From assembly GCA_024734555.1 (NCBI GenBank), contig JANPWX010000209.1, positions 62,001 to 126,000 on the forward strand: 64,000 nucleotides of DNA, written 5' to 3'. The position numbers and the translations under genes are program-made. Below, piece by piece: positions 11,640 to 22,419 of this stretch (position 1 is the first letter of the stretch; every line of letters starts with the position of its first letter). The notes under the pieces are model-generated. The model saw only the letters and a list, made by a program, of their open reading frames with translations. It was not told the DNA's origin and ran no database searches. This DNA is from Trochalopteron elliotii (lineage: Eukaryota; Chordata; Aves; Passeriformes; Leiothrichidae).

Positions 11640-14600
11640 TGAGGTGTGGAGGGCGCCGAGAAATGTGAGGAGTCATGAAGTGCGGGCAACAGATGGTATT
11701 CATCTCTGGGAGACAGGAAATATGAAAGGGGATATGAAAGGAATGAAATACAGGAAAAGGGAAGTACTGGCAAAGCGTGCCAGTCATGCATAGCGTGGAA
11801 GGGCACCGTGCTCCTAGAACTGAGACATCATAACCTCTTGTTTTACCGGTCTTTTGTGGTTGGTGGGTTTTTTGTTTGTTTGGTTTGGTTTTTAATAAGC
11901 AGAACTAAAGGGGAACATAGTTGTTTTTAAAGGAAATTGTCTGTATCACTGGATATTGTAAGCTGTAGGTGAGGGGTAAATTTTAGAAGTTCCTAATGAT
12001 ACTTGATCTCCCTGCACTGACCACCCAACTGGTGTTTTAAACCTGTGTTTAGAAGTTCCGTCCAGATCCTTTACCAGAAATACATGTAAATGAAGCAACA
12101 GAGAGCTTAGATGGCTTCTGTAGCTGGGTACATTTATATGCATAGAAGACTTAGACACCTTGTGACAAGTGGTTTTTTGTTGTATACACCAGGTCAAAGG
12201 ACAAGTGCCAGTTAAAGAAAGCGCATAACCCAGGATCTTTTAAGAAGAGGTTAGCAGAAGCAGAAATCAAGTAACAGTTCCATGAATCAGTCTCATGGGT
12301 CAGGCCAGCTTCCCCAGGCAGATGGGATAGAGACTTCTCAAGTTGCTCAGCTGGACTGCTGCCTCCTCAAATAGAAGGTGAATAGTGACTAAGTAGGCTG
12401 CCGTAGAACCCTTCTACACTCTTAAAGGGCAAAAAAAAATTATAAAAGAAATAGGGCACTAAAACTTTTCCATCTAGAGAGAGCGTCATTCAAAGGCAGA
12501 GGTTAAAGAAACTGGCTGTTATCATCTGAGCAAACAGTCTGTGTTCAGATCAGGGAGCTGGGCTGGAGCCTGGCATGGCCTTTCACAGTGTATGACAGGG
12601 GCTGCTATCACTGGTGAAAAGGTCACAGTCTAGGAATTTATTAACCATTTATATTCCTTGGTTTATTCACCATTATGCAAAAAACTGCAGAATTATAATA
12701 TACATTGCATGCTGCAGCTGATTTGTTCTCTTTTAAAGCAAATGGTGACTTTCTCCATTGTGCAGAGGAGGCTTTGCCAAGACTACAAACGTGCATATAT
12801 CAGCATAGGAATACATGGACCGGTTTAGACTGGGGGTCCATCTTGCCCTGTCCTCTGTCTCTGGCAGAAGCTGGTGGTGGACATCTAGGTATAAAGTAAA
12901 AGTATGCAGTGATCTGGTCTGGCCTCCCACTACCAGCCATCTGTAACTTGAGGGACTTAAGGAAGTCTCATCTTTCTGTTCCAAGTAGTCCTCAATTTAT
13001 GCAACTTCACATTGCCTGATAAAATGCTTGTGTCTAAAATACAGCCATGAAGGCTAACATTCATGTTGTACTCTTCCTCCAGATAGACCAAAATAACCAG
13101 CAGTCCCTACAGCCCCAAGCAAGCCATCCCTTGGAGGGATCAGCAGTCTGTGCAAGGATGCAGCTGTTGGTACAGCACAGCCTAGAAACTCTGAATGCAA
13201 AATAACAAGAAGTTAGGGGCCTTTCTCTCCTGTTATTCCTTGTAATTTATGTAAATATATTCTGAGATAAAAATGCTCTACATTTCCTGAGAAATTATGA
13301 TGACAATTTCAACAAAGGCACAATTGTATCCTTTTATCAGCGTTTTCACAGTCTTGATTTTTCCCTTTTCTACCTAAACAGTGTTTCAAATTCCCAAGCA
13401 AAAGCCAAAGAGAGCCAAGTTAGTTTTGTTATTTTCTGAAAACCTGAACTCAGAGAATTTACCTCAGGGAAATATATATCAGATTGTCTCATACACTGCT
13501 CATACCACCCCCGCTCAACTAACTCCCAGGTTGCAGCTGAAATTCTTACTGTGTTAATTCTTCTGGTCCATTCTGAAAGATTTAATATGAAACTAGTTTT
13601 TTCCCCCTTTCCTTTTGGAAGTTATTGTACTGTCACTGAATTTCTTTCCATAAACTCAGACTTTGGGAATCCTTAAATAACTAGGCTAGTCTGCATCCTC
13701 ACTGTGACTGGGGAGTGTTTTCAAAACAACTGTCATGCCAGAGACTCCCACAATCATTTAGACATAATCCATTCTATATTTGTGTTCTCATAAATTGCTT
13801 CATCCAGACCTTAAAGACAACCTGTTTCTTTTCCTCTCTGGCTCTCTTTCTTATGTTTCAACACATTTCATATACACAGTTGACTGCAATGCTAAATGGA
13901 AATCTCTGTATTGGATATATCTTTAGAGACCTGAAGGGCAAGGCCACTCTATCCTCCATTCAGTGCATAAATTGATTCGTGCACTCTTTTTTATCACCAG
14001 CTTTATTGTCAGGAAGACACAGGCAAAGACAAGCTGAAGGCAGGATATTCTGAGTAATCTCTGAGGGACCAAAGTCTTTGGAGAGTGTGGTTACTAATTT
14101 TCTACAGATATTAATTGTGCTAAAGGATGTTGGGAAATGTCTGGAGGTCAGTGCTGGCATGTGGAGAAAATATGAACTGTGAACTAGACACCAATTGAAT
14201 TATTATCTGTGATTTTGGAGACTGAAGAGTCACTTAAGCTATTTTGGAAAATCCTTCCAGACACCTATCTTTGCCACTAGGTATCTAAATAGTTTTGAAA
14301 GAAAAATTAAAAAAAAAAATAAAATCCCCTGGTTTCCATGGGTCTTGGCAAAAATCAGTTCAATGTGTTTCAGAGTGCTGGAAATTCTGAACATATCTAC
14401 TGAATGACACCATTCTGAATGCCCAGTTCTAGGTAGCTAGAAAAACACTCTTTGCAGAAGGCGGATGTTCAAATTTGGTCCCTAGCAATTGATATATCTT
14501 CAGCCTTGAAGCATGATATACAGACCAAGGTTATCCTGCCCTACCCACCCTCTGAACATATGAACATGGACAATAGGTAAAGGCTATATTTTGAAACATA

Positions 14601-15060
14601 ACTTCCTCTCCCTCTCCCTGCCCAGCTGGAAGTGCCAAGCACTAATCCATCTTTCTGCATTCATCAGTTGTTCAGCACTTTTGAAGTTCAAATTCCCCAG
14701 CTGTTTCAGATCGAGTGCTTTAAAAATAGGGCAGAGAGAGAAATTCACCTGGTCTTTATAGAAGGACCTTCCTCTGGTAAGCAGAAAGAATGCATGTATA
14801 GACTAAAGGTATTCACGCTCAAGTAGACTGAACTTGCCAACTTTTTTTTTGCTTGGGACTCAAAACAGCCATCATTAAAGAACATGTTTAGGTTTCACTT
14901 ACTGACCTAGGTTTGGAAGGCAGCAACAAAATGCAGAAGTTCTGGTCTCCTTAGCAAAGCTGACTTGTATGTGTGCTTTACTTTTTTTCTCTCCAGCAAT
15001 GTCCCATTGAGAAAGGCTTAGGCATATGAAAAAACAATAAAAATATCCCCTTTTTTCTGG
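11640..15060. other. intergenic, no gene seen
   Basis: Between the HEBP1 promoter and the unnamed secreted-protein gene. It is AT-rich with short scattered frames only. T/G-rich low complexity occurs at about 11850-11895 and a short poly-A at about 14310-14320. No canonical AATAAA or ATTAAA was found on the minus strand just past the stop at 15068, so the 3' end of that gene is not defined. Confidence 0.5.
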
Positions 15061-15067
15061 TAGAGAA

Positions 15068-17307
15068 TTAAGTGCTCTGAGGTCTCCTGCGAGCATATAA
15101 CCTTCTCCTATGTGTCAGGAGTCTCCGCAGCTGAGTACTTCCACGCCTCTGGCTCTGCAGAGCATTCAGTCGAAGGGGAAGGACAGTTTTGCTGATGACA
15201 TTGAGACGTTCATTCAGTTCTTCCAGCCTTTTCCTTATCGACTGGACTTCCCTCACAAGGTTGTCCACAGCTGCAGAGACAGGGTGGAGACTACAAAGAG
15301 AGTAATATAGAAGAATAACTCAGTTTAGGGAGTGTTTCTGAGCAATTAATTTACAATGATCTTTGTTACTTTACCAAAGTAATTTACCCTGACCTTTGTT
15401 TCTAGCTGGGTAAGGGCCCTTGATGATGAAAGAGTTGCAAGCAACCATTAAAACATGCTTCGAAGCTACCCTGGTCTTCAGTGATGGGAGTTCATCTGAG
15501 GGACACATCTGAACCCTGGAAAGCACAAGCTTCAGGACCAGCATGAGCAACATGCTCTTTCCACCACCTTATTTTAATTAGTAATAATTAACTAGGAGTA
15601 CACATGGAGGGTAGGCCAGTGATTCCCATGGAGTACTGTTAGTCCTCAGCATTTCTAATGAACCAGTCTGTGTCCTTGCCAGCAAACTTGTAATTCAAAG
15701 CCCAGTACAGGATATATGGCTGGATAGTCTCATCACATCTTGCTGTACTAAAGTTAGAACATTACAAATACAAGACTTAATATCACCCCTGATAATCTGA
15801 GGCACCAACGAATTTCAGCACTGTCACTGTGAAAGTTGTGATGAATTCTGTGCTAGTAACAACAGCCACCATGCAGTGAAGGAGAAGTCCACTTCATACC
15901 AAAGGCCAATGTATAATCTATGAGGTATCCTTCTGAAACCCTGATTTGCACAGATACCATGTGACCACCTGCCCAATGCCTTTTTTATTTTTCTGGCCTT
16001 TCCTCTTGAACTGGTTCAATGTGTAACATTTGCAAACATTTTTTTTCCTCATTCCTAAAGAGAAAAATTAGTTATGGAAGACAGCCACTTTACTTGCTTT
16101 ATAAACAATTCAGATTTAAGTGACATTAGGTTTCTAGTAATTCCCAATATTCCCTTTTCTTCTCTTTCTTTCTCTGCCTTGCCTACTGTCTTTCTGGAAA
16201 TATGAGACTGAAGTAATTTTTGTGAGTTTGTTCAACAGTTAATATCTCCTGCAATGCAAAGGGGGAATATGACAACATGAATTAGTGAATAGTTTCTCTG
16301 ATCTAGGTGTTAGAGACTGAAATCATCACAGACCAAACCAGCTTCTTTTCTCTGACCTGTGGCCAAGCCCATGTGTGGATTTGTAGAACAATTCATTTTT
16401 TTCCCAGGCTGTTCTCACAAGTGTGAGCTGCCAAGGGCATTTTCTTTAAGAAGATTCTTGTAATACAGTGATGGCAGTTCAGAGTGTTTCACAATAAATA
16501 GTTAGCTGAGTATTGTTTACTAATCCAAGCTGGTAGCACAACAGGTACTGAGACAGTGTGTTTTATTTCTCCCTAGCTGAGAAATATGAAAATTCATCTT
16601 TAAGAAGATGAATTCTTCTCAAGGAAGGACACCCAGGAGAGGACTGAATCCCACCTCCAGGTGAGAGGAATTACCTGGAGAACTCAGGCAGGAGAGTGTT
16701 TGGGTTGTTCAGCAGGGTATGCTTCATTTGCCAGAAAATGTCATTTCCCCATTTCTCAAGGGTTTGAGTAATGCTGTAAATACCTTCTATGTTGACCTTG
16801 TCAGCTAGGTTAGCAGGATGTCCATGGAAAAGAGGAAAACAAACGTGTCAGCACAAGAAAATACAAGCCAGTGCGAGTTTGATTCCATTCCCCATCACAA
16901 CTCAGTTGCAATGAAATGCCAAATATTAAACACGTGGAGGATCTAAATTAAAAAGCAGGTAACTCTCCCTCACAGTGTAATTCTCTGCCTCCAGGTGCCC
17001 AGGTTTTCTGCTGTCGCTGGATACCCCAGATGGTTATTTCTAAAACAATTTTTTTTCTCCAGAAGTCTCAGCAGCTACCCAGGAATCAAGAAAGAGCAGT
17101 CATGTATGAGCACTGTCTATCTCACTCCAGGGACATAATAAGTGAATCTGCATCTCTGAGTTACTGAACACCTCCCATGCTGAACCACCACTGTGACCTC
17201 CTACCGCCTTCTCTGTAGTTCCATTTCTGATGCTGGTCCAGAAAATCCTCCTGAGATTTACTGCAGGGCATAAGGATGAAGAGGAGGAAAAGAGGAAGAG
17301 TCACCAT
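15068..17307 (-). CDS. uncharacterised secreted coiled-coil protein, four exons
   Basis: Four coding exons on the minus strand: 17307-17205, 16804-16675, 15515-15394 and 15270-15068. Each junction has GT-AG ends and the phases chain correctly (1, 2, 1), giving 185 codons and TAA. Residues 1-19 are a good signal peptide (MVTLPLFLLFILMPCSKS, then QEDF). Residues 20-118 hold two cysteines (C82, C104), perhaps one disulfide, and a tryptophan-containing segment (EKWGNDIFWQMKH, 51-63). Residues 120-148 form four clean heptads with V, L or I at every a and d position (120, 123, 127, 130, 134, 137, 141, 144, 148). The tail is arginine-rich (LTHRRRLYARRRPQST) with possible convertase sites. Upstream in-frame residues exist, but the ATG at 17307 starts the signal peptide and has G at +4. 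I do not recognise the family. A secreted, oligomerising, basic protein is inference. It lies between HEBP1 and FAM234B, outside the LTRs. Confidence 0.8.
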
Positions 17308-17309
17308 GA

Positions 17310-18394
17310 TGGCTGTTGTAGGATCTTGACTTCCCCCTGTCTCTGTAGAGACAAAAAGTCTTGCTAAATGCTTTATTTCTTTTTTTTTTCCTCTTTCTCC
17401 ACTTCCCATCTGTCACCACAACACCACATTTCTCTTTGGTCATGTTTTTATTTAAAATGTTGTTCAAGTTGTTCAGAATAGGTTTTACAGAAGCATAGAG
17501 ACTTTTTCACAAGTACCAACTTTATTTCCTTTTCAAGCAACAGATGCTTCATCAACCAGCAGCATCTGAGGAAGTAGCTTTGCTACCTATGTAGTCGTGT
17601 TGGGACAGCACCATATAGCTACAATTGTTCTAGCAGTGTCAGGAGGAGGTACTACAAAGTGTGGAAATCACTGCACCCCTGCTTTGTATTTGGGAGAAAC
17701 AAGGTAAACAACCATTAAACAATTTATCAAGTGTCTCATAGTGGCCAGAATAAAAAAAAAATGTTCTTTTTCATCTGATCCACTAACCAGTGGCACTGTC
17801 TTAGATGCTGCCCAGTGATGGAACCTCAAAGGTAACCTCACCCGCCATGTACTATCTCCGCCTTGCCCTGGTGTCATGGGGTCAGTTCCTCCTGAGCAAA
17901 GCTGCAGAGTCAACGGGACATGTATATGAACTAATGTGAATGCTTACCTAACTCCTTGTTTTCTTTCAAGTTTACCATCATTCCCAAGCCCAGGAAGTCA
18001 ACCCTAACCTACGTGCCCTCCTGGGCAAGTACTGTCTCTAGACATAAGAGGATAGATCAGTCTCTCCAGAGCTTACTCATGCTGATTTGTTATTCTGTCC
18101 TAATAAATTAGTCCCTCAGTGTTGAGTCTGGCATTTTAATTAAAAAAAAAAAAGTCATGAACAGCTGTTCTGCTGGAAATTGGCTGAAAATATCCATTAT
18201 GCACATATTGTACATAGCAAACAGAAAAATTGCACCGCCAAGTTCATGGAGTTTAGTGATGATTTCAGTCATCTGTAGTCACAGTGATGGAGGGGCTCAT
18301 GTGAGAAGCAGGCACATCCAGAAAATCAGAATTATTATATTCTCTTGTTCAGGTACATGCACCAAAAGCCTAAGATTTCACTGCAAAATATGAG
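17310..18394. other. intergenic, upstream of the secreted-protein gene
   Basis: No gene seen. It should contain the promoter of the minus-strand gene at 17307, but I see no clear TATA box or CpG island. Short A or T runs occur at 17380-17390, 17752-17761 and 18141-18152. Confidence 0.5.
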
Positions 18395-19087
18395 GACATT
18401 TGTCGGAGTCCAGGGCATCCCTTTGGGTGACCTGGGACCTGAAGAAGAGAATTTGAGCCCTGGACAGGGGGGTGTGAAGCCGTTCCAGGGGGGTTGGAGA
18501 CCTTGGCACACAGCCCAGAAAGACACCGAGTTTGATTTTAGTCCATGGGAAAAGCTTCCAGCACTAGGAGAAGAATTGCAAACCTCAAGGGTGTGAAAAT
18601 AGTAGCTTAGCACAGCACGGGGTGAAAAACTTTGTAGTTTTAGGATTCTTAGTATAGAGGTAAATGGGGGACAAGATGGAGGATTTAGGGTGTTGCCCTA
18701 AGTTCTTCTCCTTCTTCCTCGTCCTCCATCTTCTGAAGTAGTGATGACACAAAGTAGTTTGAGGGGATTGGGTTAAGGTACAAGTGACCTTTCTAGTATA
18801 GGCACTAGGCATTGGCACAAATTAGTAAATAATGGACACGTAGTTATCTGTATAAGTGTAGAGCACCGCCTCACCGAGGGGCAGTCGCCTCGTGTCCCAG
18901 CTGCTGTCCGGACCTCGGCTGGGTGCAGAGAAAACTTTGAGATATCAAATAATAAACAACACGAGAAACCTGAAAACAAGGCCTTGGAGACTCTGCTTTT
19001 TTACGCGACGCGGCTCAGGGCTTTTAGAGGGCCAAGGACTCTTAACAGCCGGAATCTCGGGTGAGAAAACCAAACCCGAGAGACATT
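18395..19087 (+). mobile_element. solo LTR (18401-19081) with 6-bp target-site duplication
   Basis: GACATT occurs at 18395-18400 and again at 19082-19087, directly flanking a 681-base block that begins TGTCGG and ends CCGAGA. The ends are inverted repeats with one mismatch (CCGACA expected). Inside are a TATA-like GTATAAG near 18850 and AATAAA at 18951-18956, in plus-strand order for U3-R-U5. A 6-bp duplication is usual for class II (ERVK-like) elements. No retroviral coding sequence is attached, so it is a solo LTR left by recombination. The clean ends suggest modest age. Confidence 0.88.
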
Positions 19088-20590
19088 ATATGTTTTTTTT
19101 AATATAAACTTCATCTCCTGACCATCCAGGAAGAATTCAGTCACCTCAAAACCTACCAGAAGCTGTAGCAGATAAAGCAGTAAATAAATAATTCCTTTCA
19201 CTTTGTGCCTTTCTTACATTTGATCACTAGTGCATTTTAATTGTAACTGTATGTATTTTTCCACTATTTAAAGTATCAGTATGAATATAGCCATACTAAT
19301 GGAAAATGTCATAATACTTTAAAAACATTACTTGCCATCTGTCAGGATGTAATTTGTATTTAGTATTCTATTGGAATATTCATTTAAAGGAAAAATAAAT
19401 TACCTTCTTCCTATCTCACACATGCATACACCTTTTCTTCCTGCTAACTCAGAGCTGCCAAAATAAAGATCTTGAAGAAGGTCTGATGCTATCACCAAGG
19501 CTCATTATGAAAAGGTCTTCATGGACCTTGAAACTACTTGCATTGACACCATACCTCCTCCACCTCTCAGCTTTTCCAGATAAATGCAACAGCCCTTACA
19601 GCTCTTTTTTCCTCTCTTTCTTTGAATGACTATGCCCTGCACATGCCTTTTTAATCTTCCCTGATGGGAAAGGACTTACCAGACACCTATGTGTCTAATT
19701 GCAAATTACTTGAAAATGCTGCCAGCATCAAGGAGACAGTGGGCTTCCAAGCTAATTGAAAAACTTCCTGAAGAGATTGTCCATTCTCTGTCTTTTCCGC
19801 TTCCCACTTGTTTCAATACCCCATAGCTGGGATACTTCAATCTTTCTCTATTTGTTAAAAGTAGGGTGGTAATAAATTTCACCTATATCTTATACTGAAA
19901 ATCCACCCTACTTGAGCTCCAGCTTTTTTAAACATCAGGTGTCCAAATGAATCACAATACCCACATGTTCTATTTGCAGGGCCCCTCACGGACCAGTTTC
20001 TTTGTACCTTTGCTCCCTGCATTCCTGAGGATCTACTGTAATTTATTATCACAGTAAACATCAGATTAATAATAATCTTTGAAGTAGATTCTCATATCTC
20101 AGGCACACAGAAAATGAGCAATCTTCCCCCTCTTAGGTGGAATTGTAGACAGCAAATGGATATTCACTAATGAGGTTCCTAGCTGAAAACATCTGTGGGG
20201 TCATCTGTAACAGGAACCAGATCCCCGGCCGATTTAAATAAATCTTCTGCTCTTTTGCAGAGTTGCACTGAAAAGCACAGGGTAGAACATGGATGGACAA
20301 GCAGAGAGAATTTTCTCACATCCTTGGATGGAAACTCTTTTCCTAAATGCAGAGAATAACAATATCAACATATTAGCTTTGTCATTGTTACTATTAATTA
20401 CAATAATATGAAATGCTGTCAGAAAATTATATCACATTTTGCCTTTGGAGCAGGGTAGGCTCAGTGATTCACTGGGCAGTCCCTTCATCTGCAGGCAGAA
20501 CACCACCATATTGTAGTGATGCACCCCACACCTCCAGCAGGTGTTTCCAAATAGGCAAAGAGTTTCAATTTACCTTTAGACATTTTAGGA
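19088..20590. other. intergenic, no gene seen
   Basis: AT-rich sequence between two LTR-type repeats. Frames are short and unsupported. Confidence 0.5.
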
Positions 20591-20599
20591 AGTTTAGCT

Positions 20600-20962
20600 G
20601 GAAGGTTCAGTGAGTTTCTCGTTGTAATTGGCTCGGAGCCAGCACAGAAGTGTGGATTGGGCTCCAGGAATGTAACTCAAAGTCTGTTGTTCATCTCATT
20701 GGACCAAGAGCCAAAAAGCCCACCTAAACTGTTAAGTACTAAAGAGAGAGAACAAAGGAACTCTGTGCTTTTCAGGTGTTGTAGCAAGTAGTAGACTTGT
20801 CTTTATACTGTGCTCAGCTTTGCCTTTGTTTTTGTATTATTTTCCTTCTTTATTAAAACCTTTTTGATTTTTCAAGATACACTCAATCATGCTGTCTTGC
20901 TAATTAATATTAGTCACGTCTCTGCAAGGCTGGACCCTCAGAGGTGTGGGTAAAACCCATAA
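20600..20962 (+). mobile_element. probable LTR-type repeat, left boundary not resolved
   Basis: The right end reads TGTGGGTAAAACCCATAACA, a typical LTR terminus. Upstream of it is a T-rich stretch and TTATTAAAACC at about 20853-20863, which looks like a polyadenylation region followed by U5. The reverse complement starts TGTTATGGG, similar to other bird LTR ends. I could not find a matching target duplication, so the start is only a guess. Confidence 0.4.
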
Positions 20963-21825
20963 CATATTTGTGTCATTATTCCACAATAATTTTTTCATCT
21001 TTTAACTTTTTGATTCCTCACTTCAGCATTATAAAAGAGTTCAGCTAGCTTAATATCCCTGACCACAGCCCTGCTGGAATCAGCAGTTGTGCCATTCAAG
21101 CCAGAATCCCTGCCTCAAAACAAAGGAGTACTGCCAGTATTTGAACTCGCGTCACTGTCCCTCTCCCATTAACCCCTTTGGTTTCTTGTTGCTCCATCTC
21201 CAGTATTCATCCTTCCTCACAATGTAGTGGGTAACCGCAACAGAGCGCTGAGATTTCCTTGGTATCTGCCTCAGACTTTGACAACTGGAGTCAAGCATGA
21301 TGACTGAAGTGCATCACTGCTTGTGGGTTGTGATGCCTGCCAGGATATGGAGCATTTGCCCACGTTACCTGCTTCTAGTACCAAACGCAGCTTCATTTCA
21401 GAGAGCCGTCTCTACCCTGAAGCCTAAGGAGAGCACACTCATCCTATTGCAAACATGAGAGGTATTGCTTTACAAAGCAGAGCTTGCCTGCTTTTGTACG
21501 TCAAGAGGGCTTGAAACCTTCCTCTGTACTTCTGACTGCTCTAAGCACATGCCATCTCCTGAGTGCATGAGCATCCCAGTGTGTTACCTCAAGCCCATGC
21601 TTGCTTTGAGATGTTGTTGATTAATCAATCCCTGCAGTGATACCTAAAATGTAGGAACTTTTTTCTACATTTGAACATTGAAATGCAAGTGAATTACATT
21701 CATGCTTTTCATTTGAGGTCTGTTCTCATAACTTTTTCAAGTTCCTTTTGAGCTACTCTCAGACTGAAGTTAAAGAGTGATTCTGGATTTTGAGTTGTTT
21801 GCAGAGAAATAAAATATACTTCTAA
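20963..21825. other. intergenic, no gene seen
   Basis: Unique-looking AT-rich sequence between two LTR-type repeats. No supported gene. Confidence 0.5.
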
Positions 21826-22419
21826 GTGAATGTCTTAGTTTGAAAGACAGGTGTCTCCTAGGGAGGGCATTCTCCCTTGGAATGGAGAATGCAAACCCCC
21901 CTCCCTCTGAATGATTATAATTTTGGAATTAAGGGGCTCTCAGGCAAGGATATGAGGGATAGGAATTAACAGTTCTTTACTAGTATGTATAACAAGGCAA
22001 GCAAACAACAATAACTACAGCATTAACAACAAAACAGAACCAGGAACCTCGTGACAGCCTTCTCAGCCAAGACGGGGAGGGATGGAGGAGAGGTTTTGCT
22101 CCACAAAACCCTGGGGCAGTCTGATCCCGGTGCCCCTGCAGGACTCTGAGGAGCACCAAGCTGGAACGGCAGGAATGAGCAGAAATCCCGCCCTGGTGGA
22201 TGAGATGTACCAGAAGCTCCGCGGTGGTAGCTGGAACTGCGGGATGTCCCAGCGGGCAGGGGGTGCGGGGCTACAGCGTAGAAAGACCCAGAGCAGCGGC
22301 GGCGCCGGGACAGCAGCAGCCCAGCTCCAGCAGGGCAGGAGAAGGCGAGCTCAGAATTCCTGGACACACGAGCAGATGGTGGTAGGGCCCTAGGACTGGA
22401 CTCTAGTGATGACAGTGAA
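21826..22419 (-). mobile_element. solo LTR (21831-22414) with 5-bp target-site duplication
   Basis: GTGAA at 21826-21830 and 22415-22419 flanks a 584-base block starting TGTCTTAG and ending GATGACA. On the minus strand the 3' end reads TCAAACTAAGACA, which I remember as the end of a widespread bird LTR, with AGTAAAGAACTG as the likely polyadenylation region. Orientation is therefore probably minus. The right half is GC-rich and gives open frames on both strands, which are not genes. A 5-bp duplication fits ERVL-like or ERV1-like elements. Confidence 0.82.

Noticed and set aside
11142..11806. Long open frames on both strands across 11.1-11.8 kb
   Set aside because: They exist only because the run of N contains no stop codons; the real coding part is HEBP1 exon 1.
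17308..17409. In-frame ATG upstream of the secreted-protein start (17409)
   Set aside because: It would add a charged, lysine-rich stretch before the signal peptide. The ATG at 17307 puts the hydrophobic segment at the N-terminus, which is the more sensible start.
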